From Algoriphagus litoralis (lineage in GTDB: Bacteria; Bacteroidota; Bacteroidia; Cytophagales; Cyclobacteriaceae), in assembly GCF_003259255.1 (NCBI RefSeq), contig NZ_QGOL01000009.1:248001-312000 (forward strand): a DNA stretch of 64,000 nucleotides, written 5' to 3'. The notes under the pieces are model-generated. The model was not told the DNA's origin. It saw only the letters and a list, made by a program, of their open reading frames with translations, and searched no databases. Below, in pieces: positions 1-7,488 of this stretch. Position 1 is the stretch's first letter. Every line of letters begins with the position of its first letter. A program made the translations under genes and the position numbers.

Positions 1-554
1 CTGAGTCCTCGGTTTTAGTGGTCAGTTTTGTTGATATGAAGTCGGAAGAAGTTCCTGTAGGAAAAAAGAAAAACTTTCAAATCACGCTGGAAACTGAGGC
101 GAAAACTCGGGAACCGCAGTACCAAGTTTCTGAAGATGGCTACATGGTCCACAATCAAATCGATCAATTTCCAATACCTACTAATGGAGTAGATGAATGG
201 AAGAAATACATGGCAAAAAATCTTACCTATCCCAAAAGCGCTAGAAATGCAAAAACGCAAGGGACTGTAATTGTAGGTTTCAAAGTCCTGGAGGATGGAT
301 CTGTGGCAAATATCGAAGTGATCCGAGGTATTGGAGGGGAGTGTGATCAGGAAGCTGTCAGAATCATAGCTGAAGGTCCTAAGTGGAATCCTGGTAAAAA
401 AGATGAACAGGCTGTAGTAACTCAAATAAGTTTGCCTATTCGCTTTGTAATCGCTAAAGACTCAGGAATAGCCACGCTAAATCAACGAGAGGAAAAAGCA
501 ATTGCTGATCGATTCGGCAAACATGTGGTTGTGGTAGGGTATCAAGCCGATTAA
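1..554 (+). CDS. C-terminal part of a carboxypeptidase-regulatory/TonB-C domain protein (5' end outside window)
   Basis: The reading frame is open to the left edge (first full codon at base 3), so the start lies outside the window and the GTG near base 18 is probably internal. The first ~30 residues (SSVLVVSFVDM..., then VPVGKKKNFQITLE) look like the last strands of a CarboxypepD_reg-like beta-sandwich. Residues further on (from about YPKSARN through GTVIVGFKV, DGSV, IRGIGGECDQEA to LPIRFVI) form a TonB C-terminal domain. In Bacteroidota this order is typical of M56/BlaR1-type membrane peptidases or related envelope proteins; the peptidase part is inferred and not visible. It is followed at short distance by two more TonB-C proteins on the same strand, probably one operon. 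Confidence 0.8.
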   Translation, partial: ESSVLVVSFVDMKSEEVPVGKKKNFQITLETEAKTREPQYQVSEDGYMVHNQIDQFPIPTNGVDEWKKYMAKNLTYPKSARNAKTQGTVIVGFKVLEDGSVANIEVIRGIGGECDQEAVRIIAEGPKWNPGKKDEQAVVTQISLPIRFVIAKDSGIATLNQREEKAIADRFGKHVVVVGYQAD

Positions 555-658
555 ACCCAAGTAAATCAATTTCAATTTAATGTTTTCTCAGTTTCATTGG
601 ATTACATCCAAAGGCTGGAAAATTCATTTTAAACTTTAACCAATAAATCCTAGAAATC

Positions 659-1162
659 ATGAAGATTAACTTATTGAAAAACAGTAAAATAGCATGGATT
701 CCTTTGTGTTTCTTGGGCCTTTTAACCTTCTCATGTGACATTGCAACTGAACCTGAAATAGAAGGACCAACACAAGTAGAAGCCAAGCAAAGCATGGGGC
801 CAACTGATATAACTGCAAGGATCAATAATGTAGGAAAGGATGGTAAGGAGATCTTTGATGTGACCGAAGTAATGCCAGTTCCACCTGATGGAATGCAAGG
901 CTGGAATACCTACTTGACGGAAAATTTAATTTACCCAGAAGATGCCAAAAGCCTCGGTATTGAAGGAACTGTCATTTTGATGTTTGTAGTCAATTCAGAT
1001 GGTTCTGTCTCCAATGTAGAATTGGTGAGAGGAATAGGTGGTGGTGCGGATGAAGCTGCACTTGAAGTGGTGAAAAACTCTCCAGATTGGACCCCTGCAA
1101 TGGAAAATGGAAAAGTTGTTAATTCACGGATGAAACTTCCCGTCCGATTCAAGTTAAGTTAA
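659..1162 (+). CDS. TonB C-terminal domain lipoprotein
   Basis: This is a 167-residue protein with a signal sequence ending in a lipobox (LLTFSC, Cys26), so it is probably a membrane-anchored lipoprotein. After a linker, residues ~80-167 form a TonB C-terminal domain, with the signatures YPEDAKSLGIEGTV, NSDGSVSNVELVRGIGGG and a closing LPVRFKLS. It has no N-terminal transmembrane anchor and no proline-rich spanner, so it is unlikely to be an energising TonB. The domain more likely acts as a peptidoglycan- or protein-binding module. The gene starts 104 bp after the preceding TonB-C gene and ends 46 bp before the next, and the three domains are clearly related by duplication. The exact role is unknown. 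Confidence 0.8.
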   Translation: MKINLLKNSKIAWIPLCFLGLLTFSCDIATEPEIEGPTQVEAKQSMGPTDITARINNVGKDGKEIFDVTEVMPVPPDGMQGWNTYLTENLIYPEDAKSLGIEGTVILMFVVNSDGSVSNVELVRGIGGGADEAALEVVKNSPDWTPAMENGKVVNSRMKLPVRFKLS

Positions 1163-1208
1163 CTCCCTCAAATTAAACCAACTCCAACAACTATAATACC
1201 ATCTAATC

Positions 1209-1616
1209 ATGAAAACAAAATTGATTTTCACGCTATCATTGACCCTCTTTTTTGGCCTGATCGCCAAGACAGAAGCACAAGTTACCATGTCAAAGACAGA
1301 GGGTGTCTATCAGGTAGTTCCTGACATGCCAAAACCTCCAGGTGGCAGTATGGAGTCATTTATCCAATACTTTCAGGAAAATCTGAAGTATCCGGAACTC
1401 GCTAAAGAAAAGGGAATCGAAGGATTAGTTGCGGTTTCATTTGTTGTGGGGGAAGATGGAAGTGTCAATGATGTGGTTATTCTCAGGGGGATCGGAGGTG
1501 GTTGCGACCAGGAAGCCACTAGACTGGTGAAGGAAAGTGGAACTTGGACTCCGGGAAAAATAGATGGGAAGGCAGTTGCAGTACAAATGAGATTGCCGAT
1601 CCAGTTCAAACTTTAG
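1209..1616 (+). CDS. secreted TonB C-terminal domain protein
   Basis: This 135-residue protein has a signal peptide (MKTKLIFTLSLTLFFGLIAKTEAQ) and one TonB C-terminal domain filling the rest, with YPELAKEKGIEGLV, GEDGSVNDVVILRGIGGG and LPIQFKL. It is essentially a free periplasmic TonB-C domain. It is the third and smallest member of a tandem trio, with the domain sequence closest to the preceding lipoprotein. A strong hairpin terminator follows 20 bp after the stop, so it closes the transcription unit. Function is unknown; competition or scaffolding with TonB-like partners is conceivable but is inference. Confidence 0.8.
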   Translation: MKTKLIFTLSLTLFFGLIAKTEAQVTMSKTEGVYQVVPDMPKPPGGSMESFIQYFQENLKYPELAKEKGIEGLVAVSFVVGEDGSVNDVVILRGIGGGCDQEATRLVKESGTWTPGKIDGKAVAVQMRLPIQFKL

Positions 1617-1635
1617 TCAAGAGTCATGATCAATA

Positions 1636-1672
1636 AAAAGCCGCTGAACATACGCTCAGCGGCTTTTTTTTT
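1636..1672 (+). terminator. bidirectional intrinsic terminator
   Basis: The stem AAGCCGCTGA/TCAGCGGCTT has a 7-8 base loop and is followed by a run of T on the plus strand, with a matching T run on the minus strand. It sits between the convergent TonB-C gene and the M14 peptidase gene and can serve both. Confidence 0.9.
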
Positions 1673-1700
1673 AACTTTCAAATCTCAAACTTGAAATTCC

Positions 1701-4241
1701 TCAATCCATTTTATCCCCATGGAAAATGGCATTCAAAAACAGTTTGTTAGTGCCAAACCATGTGCCTCGGAAGTTTGGACTGTCGAAGAAATGGACGACT
1801 CTACCTTGTCCGGAAGCTGAAATCACAACACCAGCACTTTGCTTCAGCTTTTCCAGGTTGGTTTTGGAGATATATCCACCCAAGTGAGGATTAGGAGAAT
1901 ACTTAATTGGTGTCAAATATTTGTCAGAAGAAGGCTTGATAAAAATATCTGTGTTACGATAGACAGGGAGAGTTTTGCGATGATAGCCATAAGCTATTGG
2001 ATGCGTTAAGTCCAACTCAGCCAGATAGATACTGCCTCCGACCTCTTTTGCTCCTTCAAAATCATTTCTGGTAGAAAAAGGCAAGACAGCAGGATCTTTC
2101 TCATCCTCCAGTTTGACTGCTTCCTCTTTGGTGATTCCTTTTTGATTGAGCCAAAGTGAGGCGCTTTTCATTGCGATTACTGTTCCACCACGGCTGATCC
2201 AGTCTTTCAGATGATTTACCTGCCCTTCAGAAATCGAATTGTAATTTCCCGAAGGCAAGATCAAGGTGGTGTAATCATGAAGGTTCACCCGACCAAATTG
2301 ATCCAGATTCAGCTTGGTCATCGGCATTCTCAGGTGTTGATCCATTAGATTCCAGATTTCACCTGCCTCATTGGAATTTACTCCGGGCCCGACTAGCATC
2401 AGGACTTTTGGGATTTGGAGCGCTGATACCAGATTTGATCCCAAATCAATGCCTGCCAGGTTTAGGCCTGTTTGAACGGAATATACTTTCTGTCCTGTTT
2501 TGGCCGCCAGTTCTTTGAGTTTAGCAGTAACTTCCTCTGCTTTCAATTTTTGAAAGCCCATCGGGATCATCAGTGTACCCGCAGGGAAATCCACTTTTCC
2601 TTCCTGAGTTTGGGAAGAGAATGCTCGATGTACTGCTTCCACATGGATTCCGGCCTTTTGCATTTCAAAAAGCATTTTAGGGGCATAATAATCTGACCAA
2701 TCTATCAGATAAGCGTATGCTTTTCCTTCCGGGAAAGTGAATTTTGGAGCTGACACTTCAGAGACTATAGTTCCGGCTTTTGCCGCAGCAGCAGTCGAAA
2801 ATGGCATCCCATACGCTGCGGCCATCGTCCAAGCTGAGGCATCATAAAAGACCGAATCAGCAAACTCTTTTTCGTACTCAAACATGGTTCGCACCATTCT
2901 ATACTGCTGCTGATTCGTTGGTACGATCCAAGATTTGCCCTTTTTGAAAGTCTGACCAGCTAAAGTCAAATCTGCTGAGTTTTCATAGACCTTGATCTTA
3001 TGGTCAAGTAGAAACTGTACAAAAAGCCTGTTTCGGCTTTCGTCATATTCATCCCCAAAAACATAGCTTTTTGCAGCGTCTTTTCCTCCTTCTGCCACTG
3101 CACTTTCAAAGAACTCACGCAAATAATCATGCATGTAAACTCGATTATCCAAAGCCGCTTCCATGGTCGCCAAGGAGTTGACCACATGGTTTCGAATGGT
3201 GAAAGCAAAAGTGATGTCACCCCGCTGACTACTTTGCACATGTCCTCTGGAGCTAGCCGTTTCAAAAACAAGGCCTAAACCTCCATGAATGTCAGGATAG
3301 GTTGATCCATAGCCGGGATAGCTATTGTCAAAGACCTCTTTGGTCCAATACAAGCTTCCGATTTCGTCCATGTATTTCGCAAAGTATTTCGCAAATCGAG
3401 GATTGATGTCGTCGTAGTTTTTTCTTGGAACAACCGGATTTTCGGAACCAAAGGGTTTAGTCGGCTCAAAGAAATACGTACTGTTGGTCCCCATTTCATG
3501 AAAATCTGTAGTCACGTTTGGATACCATTGATGATACCAGTCCACTTTGACACGGGATTCGGGATGAGCCAATGGCAACCAATCCCGATTCAAATCAAAC
3601 CAATAATGATTCGTTCTGCCTCCTGGCCAAGCCTCATTATGTTCCCGATCCAATGGATCCGCGACAGGTGGGAAGCCTTTGTTTGAATTTGCCCAAAGAC
3701 TGTGACGATCGCGACCGTCAGGATTAAGTGTAGGGTCGATATGGACGACCATATTTTCACGAAGGTTCTTTGCCAAGTCCGATTGACTAGCCATGATCCA
3801 ATAGGCTGTCAGCATTGCAGCCTCTGCTGAGGAAGGTTCATTGCCATGAACTCCATAGCCCAGATGAACGATAGACGGCATAGCATTCACATCAGGTTTG
3901 GGTTGGCTAGGATCTGCGAGTTGGATTTGTTTTTGTCTGATTTGCTCCAAATTGCCCATGTTTGCTGCCGAAGCTATGGTCAGAATGACTTTCGGTCGAT
4001 GCTCGTGGGTATAGCCTATGGTTTGAAGTTGGGCCATTGGACTGATTTGGTCCAGCTTTTCGAAGTACTTTACAATCAGATCGTACCGCGTATGCCAGTC
4101 ACCGATAGGATATCCCAGAAACTGTGAAGGTGAGGGAATGGAGGGATCGAATTTCTCCCCAGGAAAATAGTATTCTTCCTGAGCTACCGCAAGATTGCTC
4201 AGAAAAAGGGTGAAAATCAGGTAGAGTAAGTTTTTTTTCAT
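1701..4241 (-). CDS. M14 family zinc carboxypeptidase, secreted
   Basis: This 846-residue protein has a Sec signal peptide (cleavage near Ala20). An M14 metallocarboxypeptidase domain spans about residues 45-370. The zinc-binding pair H132/E135 lies in GVHGNEPSS, the third ligand H248 lies in DFHEMGT, and a likely catalytic glutamate is E327 in VFETASSRG. The C-terminal half (about 400-846) contains a Rossmann-like region resembling class I glutamine-amidotransferase folds (VLMLVGPGVN..., LILPSGNYN), as in other large Bacteroidota M14 proteins. It probably trims peptides in the periplasm or outside the cell. It is monocistronic, convergent with the TonB-C trio and divergent from the DUF1080 gene 132 bp away. 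Confidence 0.9.
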   Translation of the reverse strand: MKKNLLYLIFTLFLSNLAVAQEEYYFPGEKFDPSIPSPSQFLGYPIGDWHTRYDLIVKYFEKLDQISPMAQLQTIGYTHEHRPKVILTIASAANMGNLEQIRQKQIQLADPSQPKPDVNAMPSIVHLGYGVHGNEPSSAEAAMLTAYWIMASQSDLAKNLRENMVVHIDPTLNPDGRDRHSLWANSNKGFPPVADPLDREHNEAWPGGRTNHYWFDLNRDWLPLAHPESRVKVDWYHQWYPNVTTDFHEMGTNSTYFFEPTKPFGSENPVVPRKNYDDINPRFAKYFAKYMDEIGSLYWTKEVFDNSYPGYGSTYPDIHGGLGLVFETASSRGHVQSSQRGDITFAFTIRNHVVNSLATMEAALDNRVYMHDYLREFFESAVAEGGKDAAKSYVFGDEYDESRNRLFVQFLLDHKIKVYENSADLTLAGQTFKKGKSWIVPTNQQQYRMVRTMFEYEKEFADSVFYDASAWTMAAAYGMPFSTAAAAKAGTIVSEVSAPKFTFPEGKAYAYLIDWSDYYAPKMLFEMQKAGIHVEAVHRAFSSQTQEGKVDFPAGTLMIPMGFQKLKAEEVTAKLKELAAKTGQKVYSVQTGLNLAGIDLGSNLVSALQIPKVLMLVGPGVNSNEAGEIWNLMDQHLRMPMTKLNLDQFGRVNLHDYTTLILPSGNYNSISEGQVNHLKDWISRGGTVIAMKSASLWLNQKGITKEEAVKLEDEKDPAVLPFSTRNDFEGAKEVGGSIYLAELDLTHPIAYGYHRKTLPVYRNTDIFIKPSSDKYLTPIKYSPNPHLGGYISKTNLEKLKQSAGVVISASGQGRVVHFFDSPNFRGTWFGTNKLFLNAIFHGDKMD

Positions 4242-4373
4242 GGTTGGTAATTTTGTGAAAAGTATAAAAGGAAAGTATCATTTCCAGCAAAAATCCATCA
4301 GCGGCTTTCCTATTCACGGCTTTTTTCCTGTAATTTATCGGGTTAACAATCCATCCCTAAAATATTCTATTGT

Positions 4374-5141
4374 ATGAACAAGCCATTATGTATCGCATCT
4401 TTTTTGACGCTCGGACTTTCCATAAGTTCCCTGACACTGGCGCAAGAGCAAACTCCTCCAAAATTACCGCCACAAGCAACCGAGTTTTATACCCCTGTAC
4501 CACCAAAGGTCACTCCTGGCGCAAACAACACTGCACCTCCATCTGATGCAATTGTATTGTTCGATGGGACAAGCCTGAATGGTTTCGTAAGTGCAAAAGA
4601 AGGCAATGGACCTGCTGAGTGGACTATTGAAAACGGGGAATTGGTCGTAGCCAAAGGAAAAGGTGACATCCAGTCCAAGCTTGCGTTTGGTGATGCGCAA
4701 TACCACGTGGAATGGTCTGCTCCAACGGAGATCGTGGGTGAAGGTCAGGGACGTGGAAATTCAGGGTTTTTCCTAATGGGCATGTATGAGGTTCAGGTTT
4801 TGGATTCCTACGAAAGTAAAACCTATACCAATGGACAAGCCGGAAGTATCTACAAGCAACATCCTCCATTGGTGAATCCACTGAGAGCTCCAGGTGAGTG
4901 GAATTACTACGACATAATTTTCAAAGCTCCCCGTTTTGACAAAAATGGAATGGTCACTTCTCCAGCTACGGTTACCGTATTGATCAATGGAGTTTTGGTA
5001 CAAAATAATGTGATCCTCAAAGGTCCTACCGAGTACATTGGTATCCCCAACTACAAAGCGCATCCTGAGGAATTGCCGATCAAACTGCAAGATCACGGCA
5101 ATCCGGTAAGATTCAGAAATATTTGGGTCAGACCGCTTTGA
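4374..5141 (+). CDS. DUF1080 (3-keto-disaccharide hydrolase family) secreted protein
   Basis: This 255-residue protein has a signal peptide (residues 1-23, ending SSLTLA-QE). After a proline-rich linker comes one DUF1080 domain (about residues 60-253), with the family hallmarks IVLFDGTSLNGF at its start, GNSGFFLMGMYEVQVLDSYES in the middle, and a closing VRFRNIWVRPL. The family has a concanavalin-like lectin/glucanase jelly-roll fold, and some members cleave 3-keto-glycosides. The next gene is an exported Gfo/Idh/MocA oxidoreductase, the enzyme class that makes or reduces 3-keto sugars, so the two probably act on the same glycoside. Substrate is unknown. Confidence 0.88.
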   Translation: MNKPLCIASFLTLGLSISSLTLAQEQTPPKLPPQATEFYTPVPPKVTPGANNTAPPSDAIVLFDGTSLNGFVSAKEGNGPAEWTIENGELVVAKGKGDIQSKLAFGDAQYHVEWSAPTEIVGEGQGRGNSGFFLMGMYEVQVLDSYESKTYTNGQAGSIYKQHPPLVNPLRAPGEWNYYDIIFKAPRFDKNGMVTSPATVTVLINGVLVQNNVILKGPTEYIGIPNYKAHPEELPIKLQDHGNPVRFRNIWVRPL

Positions 5142-5153
5142 TTTACGAAGTAC

Positions 5154-5283
5154 GAATTACGATTTACGAGGTCTTTAGCTGAGTCAAGCTCTTTCTCCAA
5201 ATCAAACTTTTGTGAGAAAAAAGAAAGAGTTTAATCGGGTAATTTGGGTTTGATGCTCTTTTATACCTCGTAAATCGTAATTC
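5154..5283. repeat. 19-bp perfect inverted repeat pair in intergenic region
   Basis: GAATTACGATTTACGAGGT at 5154-5172 is exactly complementary to the stretch at 5265-5283. Further degenerate TTACGA copies lie on both outer sides and again at 6681-6708, just after the next gene. The pair separates the DUF1080 and oxidoreductase genes by 191 bp. It looks like a dispersed intergenic repeat family rather than an operator, since it recurs after the following gene. Confidence 0.75.
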
Positions 5284-5332
5284 TAAAATCGTAACTCGTA
5301 TAAGTTCTACAACATTTAACCCATAACAACTC

Positions 5333-6676
5333 ATGACATCCAGAAGACGATTTATACAAAACACCATGCTCCTAGGGGCTGGGCTGAGCATGCCGAGTGT
5401 GCTTACTGCAGCTGATTTTGGAAGATTTACACGCAGCATCGGCCCTAATGACCAAATCAATTACGGTCTCATCGGATGCAAAGGGATGGGCTGGTCTAAC
5501 ATGAACGCCCACCTTAAAATCCCTCAGGTCAACTGTGTCGCTTTGGCCGACGTGGACCAAAGTGTACTGGACCAGCGAACAGAAGATGTTTTCAAACTCA
5601 GAGGTACACGTCCTAAGCAATACAAGGATTACCGTAAACTGCTCGAAGACAAGGATATCGATGTGGTCATCATCGGTACGCCGGATCACTGGCACTGCCT
5701 GAATATGGTAGATGCAGTTTCCGCAGGCAAACACGTCTATGTAGAGAAGCCCATTGCCAATACCATCGAAGAGTGCCAAATCATGGTAAAAGCTCAGGAG
5801 CGCTATGGAAAAGTAGTTCAAGTAGGGCAGTGGCAGCGATCAGGTTCGCAATATGACGAAGCCATTCAATATGTCAAATCAGGAAAGCTGGGACAAATTC
5901 GTCTGGTGAAATGCTGGGCGTATCAAGGTTGGATGAAGCCGGTTCCGGTCGTGCCAAATGGTCCTGCTCCGGCTGGTGTCGACTACGACATGTGGCTAGG
6001 TCCGGCTCCAAAGAGAGAATTTAATGCCAACCGATTCCATTTCAATTTCCGATGGTTCTGGGATTATGCAGGGGGATTGATGACCGATTGGGGAGTCCAT
6101 GAGATTGATATTGCGCTTTTTGCTATGGGCGTAAGTGCTCCCAAATCAGTAATGGCTTCCGGTGGAAAATTTGCTTATCCGGATGATGCATCTGAAACTC
6201 CGGACACGCTTCAGACGGTGTATGAATACGAAGGCTTCAATATGCTTTGGGAACATGCAACTGGCATCGATGGAGGAAACTACGGAGCTACAGAAGGTAT
6301 AGCTTTCATTGGAAACAATTCCACTTTGGTTGTCAATCGAGGTGGCTGGAAAGTAATCCCAGAAACCGAAAATGTGGATGGACAGCGTAAACCAAAAGTG
6401 GAAGAGGTACCTCACACTCGACCTCAAGGTCCGTCTGCTTTGGATCTCCATGCGGTCAACTTCGTGGAAGCGATGACTGCCAATGATCCGAAACTGCTTA
6501 AATGCGCGATTCAAACCGGTTCGGTAGCAGCGATCAACGCCCAAATGGGAAATATTGCTTACAAGACTGGAAAGAAAGTTTACTGGGATGCGGGGAAAAA
6601 TATGTTCACCGACTCAGAAGCCAATCAGCTGATGAAAGCCAATTATCATAATGGCTGGAATGTGCCGAAAGTGTAA
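5333..6676 (+). CDS. Gfo/Idh/MocA family oxidoreductase, Tat-exported
   Basis: This 447-residue protein begins with a twin-arginine signal (SRRRFIQN, hydrophobic stretch to about Ala27). The NAD(P)-binding Rossmann domain starts at INYGLIGCKGMG, a variant glycine motif. The hallmark EKP motif is in VYVEKPIANTIEE, and the C-terminal alpha/beta dimerisation domain includes WDYAGGLMTDWGVHEID. Family members oxidise or reduce sugars and inositols using a tightly bound cofactor, and Tat export of the folded holoenzyme is common in Bacteroidota. With the upstream DUF1080 hydrolase it fits 3-keto-glycoside metabolism in the periplasm (inference). A short terminator follows. Confidence 0.9.
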   Translation: MTSRRRFIQNTMLLGAGLSMPSVLTAADFGRFTRSIGPNDQINYGLIGCKGMGWSNMNAHLKIPQVNCVALADVDQSVLDQRTEDVFKLRGTRPKQYKDYRKLLEDKDIDVVIIGTPDHWHCLNMVDAVSAGKHVYVEKPIANTIEECQIMVKAQERYGKVVQVGQWQRSGSQYDEAIQYVKSGKLGQIRLVKCWAYQGWMKPVPVVPNGPAPAGVDYDMWLGPAPKREFNANRFHFNFRWFWDYAGGLMTDWGVHEIDIALFAMGVSAPKSVMASGGKFAYPDDASETPDTLQTVYEYEGFNMLWEHATGIDGGNYGATEGIAFIGNNSTLVVNRGGWKVIPETENVDGQRKPKVEEVPHTRPQGPSALDLHAVNFVEAMTANDPKLLKCAIQTGSVAAINAQMGNIAYKTGKKVYWDAGKNMFTDSEANQLMKANYHNGWNVPKV

Positions 6677-6680
6677 GGAT

Positions 6681-6708
6681 TTACGAATTTAGATTCACGA
6701 TTTACGAG
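6681..6708 (+). repeat. degenerate TTACGA-type intergenic repeat
   Basis: TTACGAATTTAGATTCACGA followed by TTTACGAG is a diverged copy of the repeat found at 5141-5172 and 5265-5300. It lies directly after the oxidoreductase stop codon and before its terminator. Confidence 0.55.
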
Positions 6709-6736
6709 CCCTCCGAAGAGATTTGGAGGGTTTTTT
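6709..6736 (+). terminator. intrinsic terminator
   Basis: The stem CCCTCC/GGAGGG encloses a 10-base loop and is followed by six T. It ends the DUF1080-oxidoreductase unit. Confidence 0.8.
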
Positions 6737-6740
6737 CATT

Positions 6741-7124
6741 TTAGCTTGGAATAATCCCCAATCGCACCACCATCATTCCAGGTTCCAAGGATAATTTCTC
6801 AATTGTAAATTCCTGAGTGGCTATCTTTTCTTTCTCAGGAAGAAACGAAAATGGATCGATTTCAAATCGCTTCTGCTTTTTATCCCAGATTATTCCTTCT
6901 TTTTCCAGTTTGACAAACCAGTTTACCGCCAGATTTTTCCAAAACCCCAAGTCATACCCAATCACAAAAGTTCGTGCCGTATATTCCAAAAGCCTACAGG
7001 ATACTGTGGCCTTGGGATGATGGACGAGAAATTCATCGAGCCCCGTAATTTCAAATTTCACTTCCGATTCACCGTTTTTTTCTATAAAAAATTGAAGTTC
7101 TTTTTCAGATAATCTGATTTCCAT
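6741..7124 (-). CDS. hypothetical protein, 127 aa
   Basis: The ATG at 7122-7124 (MEIRLSEKELQF...) was chosen over an upstream in-frame ATG that would add 14 residues (MRTSHAFLIPNCTT) with little protein character. The product is soluble, mixed alpha/beta and charged, with no signal peptide or membrane segment. It has a hydrophobic centre (FVIGYDLGFWKNLAVNWF) and ends in a beta-rich tail (GMMVVRLGIIPS). The family was not recognised. It converges on the oxidoreductase gene across the terminator at 6709-6736. Confidence 0.65.
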   Translation of the reverse strand: MEIRLSEKELQFFIEKNGESEVKFEITGLDEFLVHHPKATVSCRLLEYTARTFVIGYDLGFWKNLAVNWFVKLEKEGIIWDKKQKRFEIDPFSFLPEKEKIATQEFTIEKLSLEPGMMVVRLGIIPS

Positions 7125-7488
7125 GGTAGTACAATTAGGTATTAAAAATGCATGAGATGTTCTCAAACCAGAACTTTTCCAACGAATTCAACCCAAGTCC
7201 AGTTCAACTCTTTTAGTTTGGGAGGTAGTTTTTGGTCTTTTAATTTAGACTGATAGGCTTTTGACAGTTTTTTGGTTCAATTAACCTAGGCCCGGAGAAA
7301 ATGATCCAAAAATGTCCGGTTTTGCAAATTCTGAAAACCAAGATTCGGTGTTTTATCGATTCAAACTGAATTTTCCCCACCAATTAAACCCATTTACCAC
7401 CATTGTAACAATCCCATTGAATCCCGTGAAGAATAGGATTACATTTAAAGCATATAGAAAATAAACTAACCATTAAACAAGCGATCCA
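7125..7488. other. intergenic region between a divergent pair
   Basis: This non-coding stretch separates the hypothetical gene at 6741-7124 from the TldD gene. Apart from the promoter candidate at 7417-7447, no repeat, RNA or open frame of note was seen. Confidence 0.5.
7417..7447 (+). promoter_or_regulatory. candidate Bacteroidota-type promoter for the TldD/PmbA operon
   Basis: A TTG (7417-7419) is followed after 20 bases by TACATTTA (7440-7447). This is close to the -33 TTG / -7 TAnnTTTG arrangement used by the Bacteroidota primary sigma factor. It ends 41 bp before the TTG start codon of the TldD gene. Confidence 0.4.

Noticed and set aside
1..1616. TonB proteins proper
   Set aside because: The C-terminal domains match, but no N-terminal transmembrane anchor with a proline-rich spanner is present in the two complete proteins, and no ExbB/ExbD genes are nearby.
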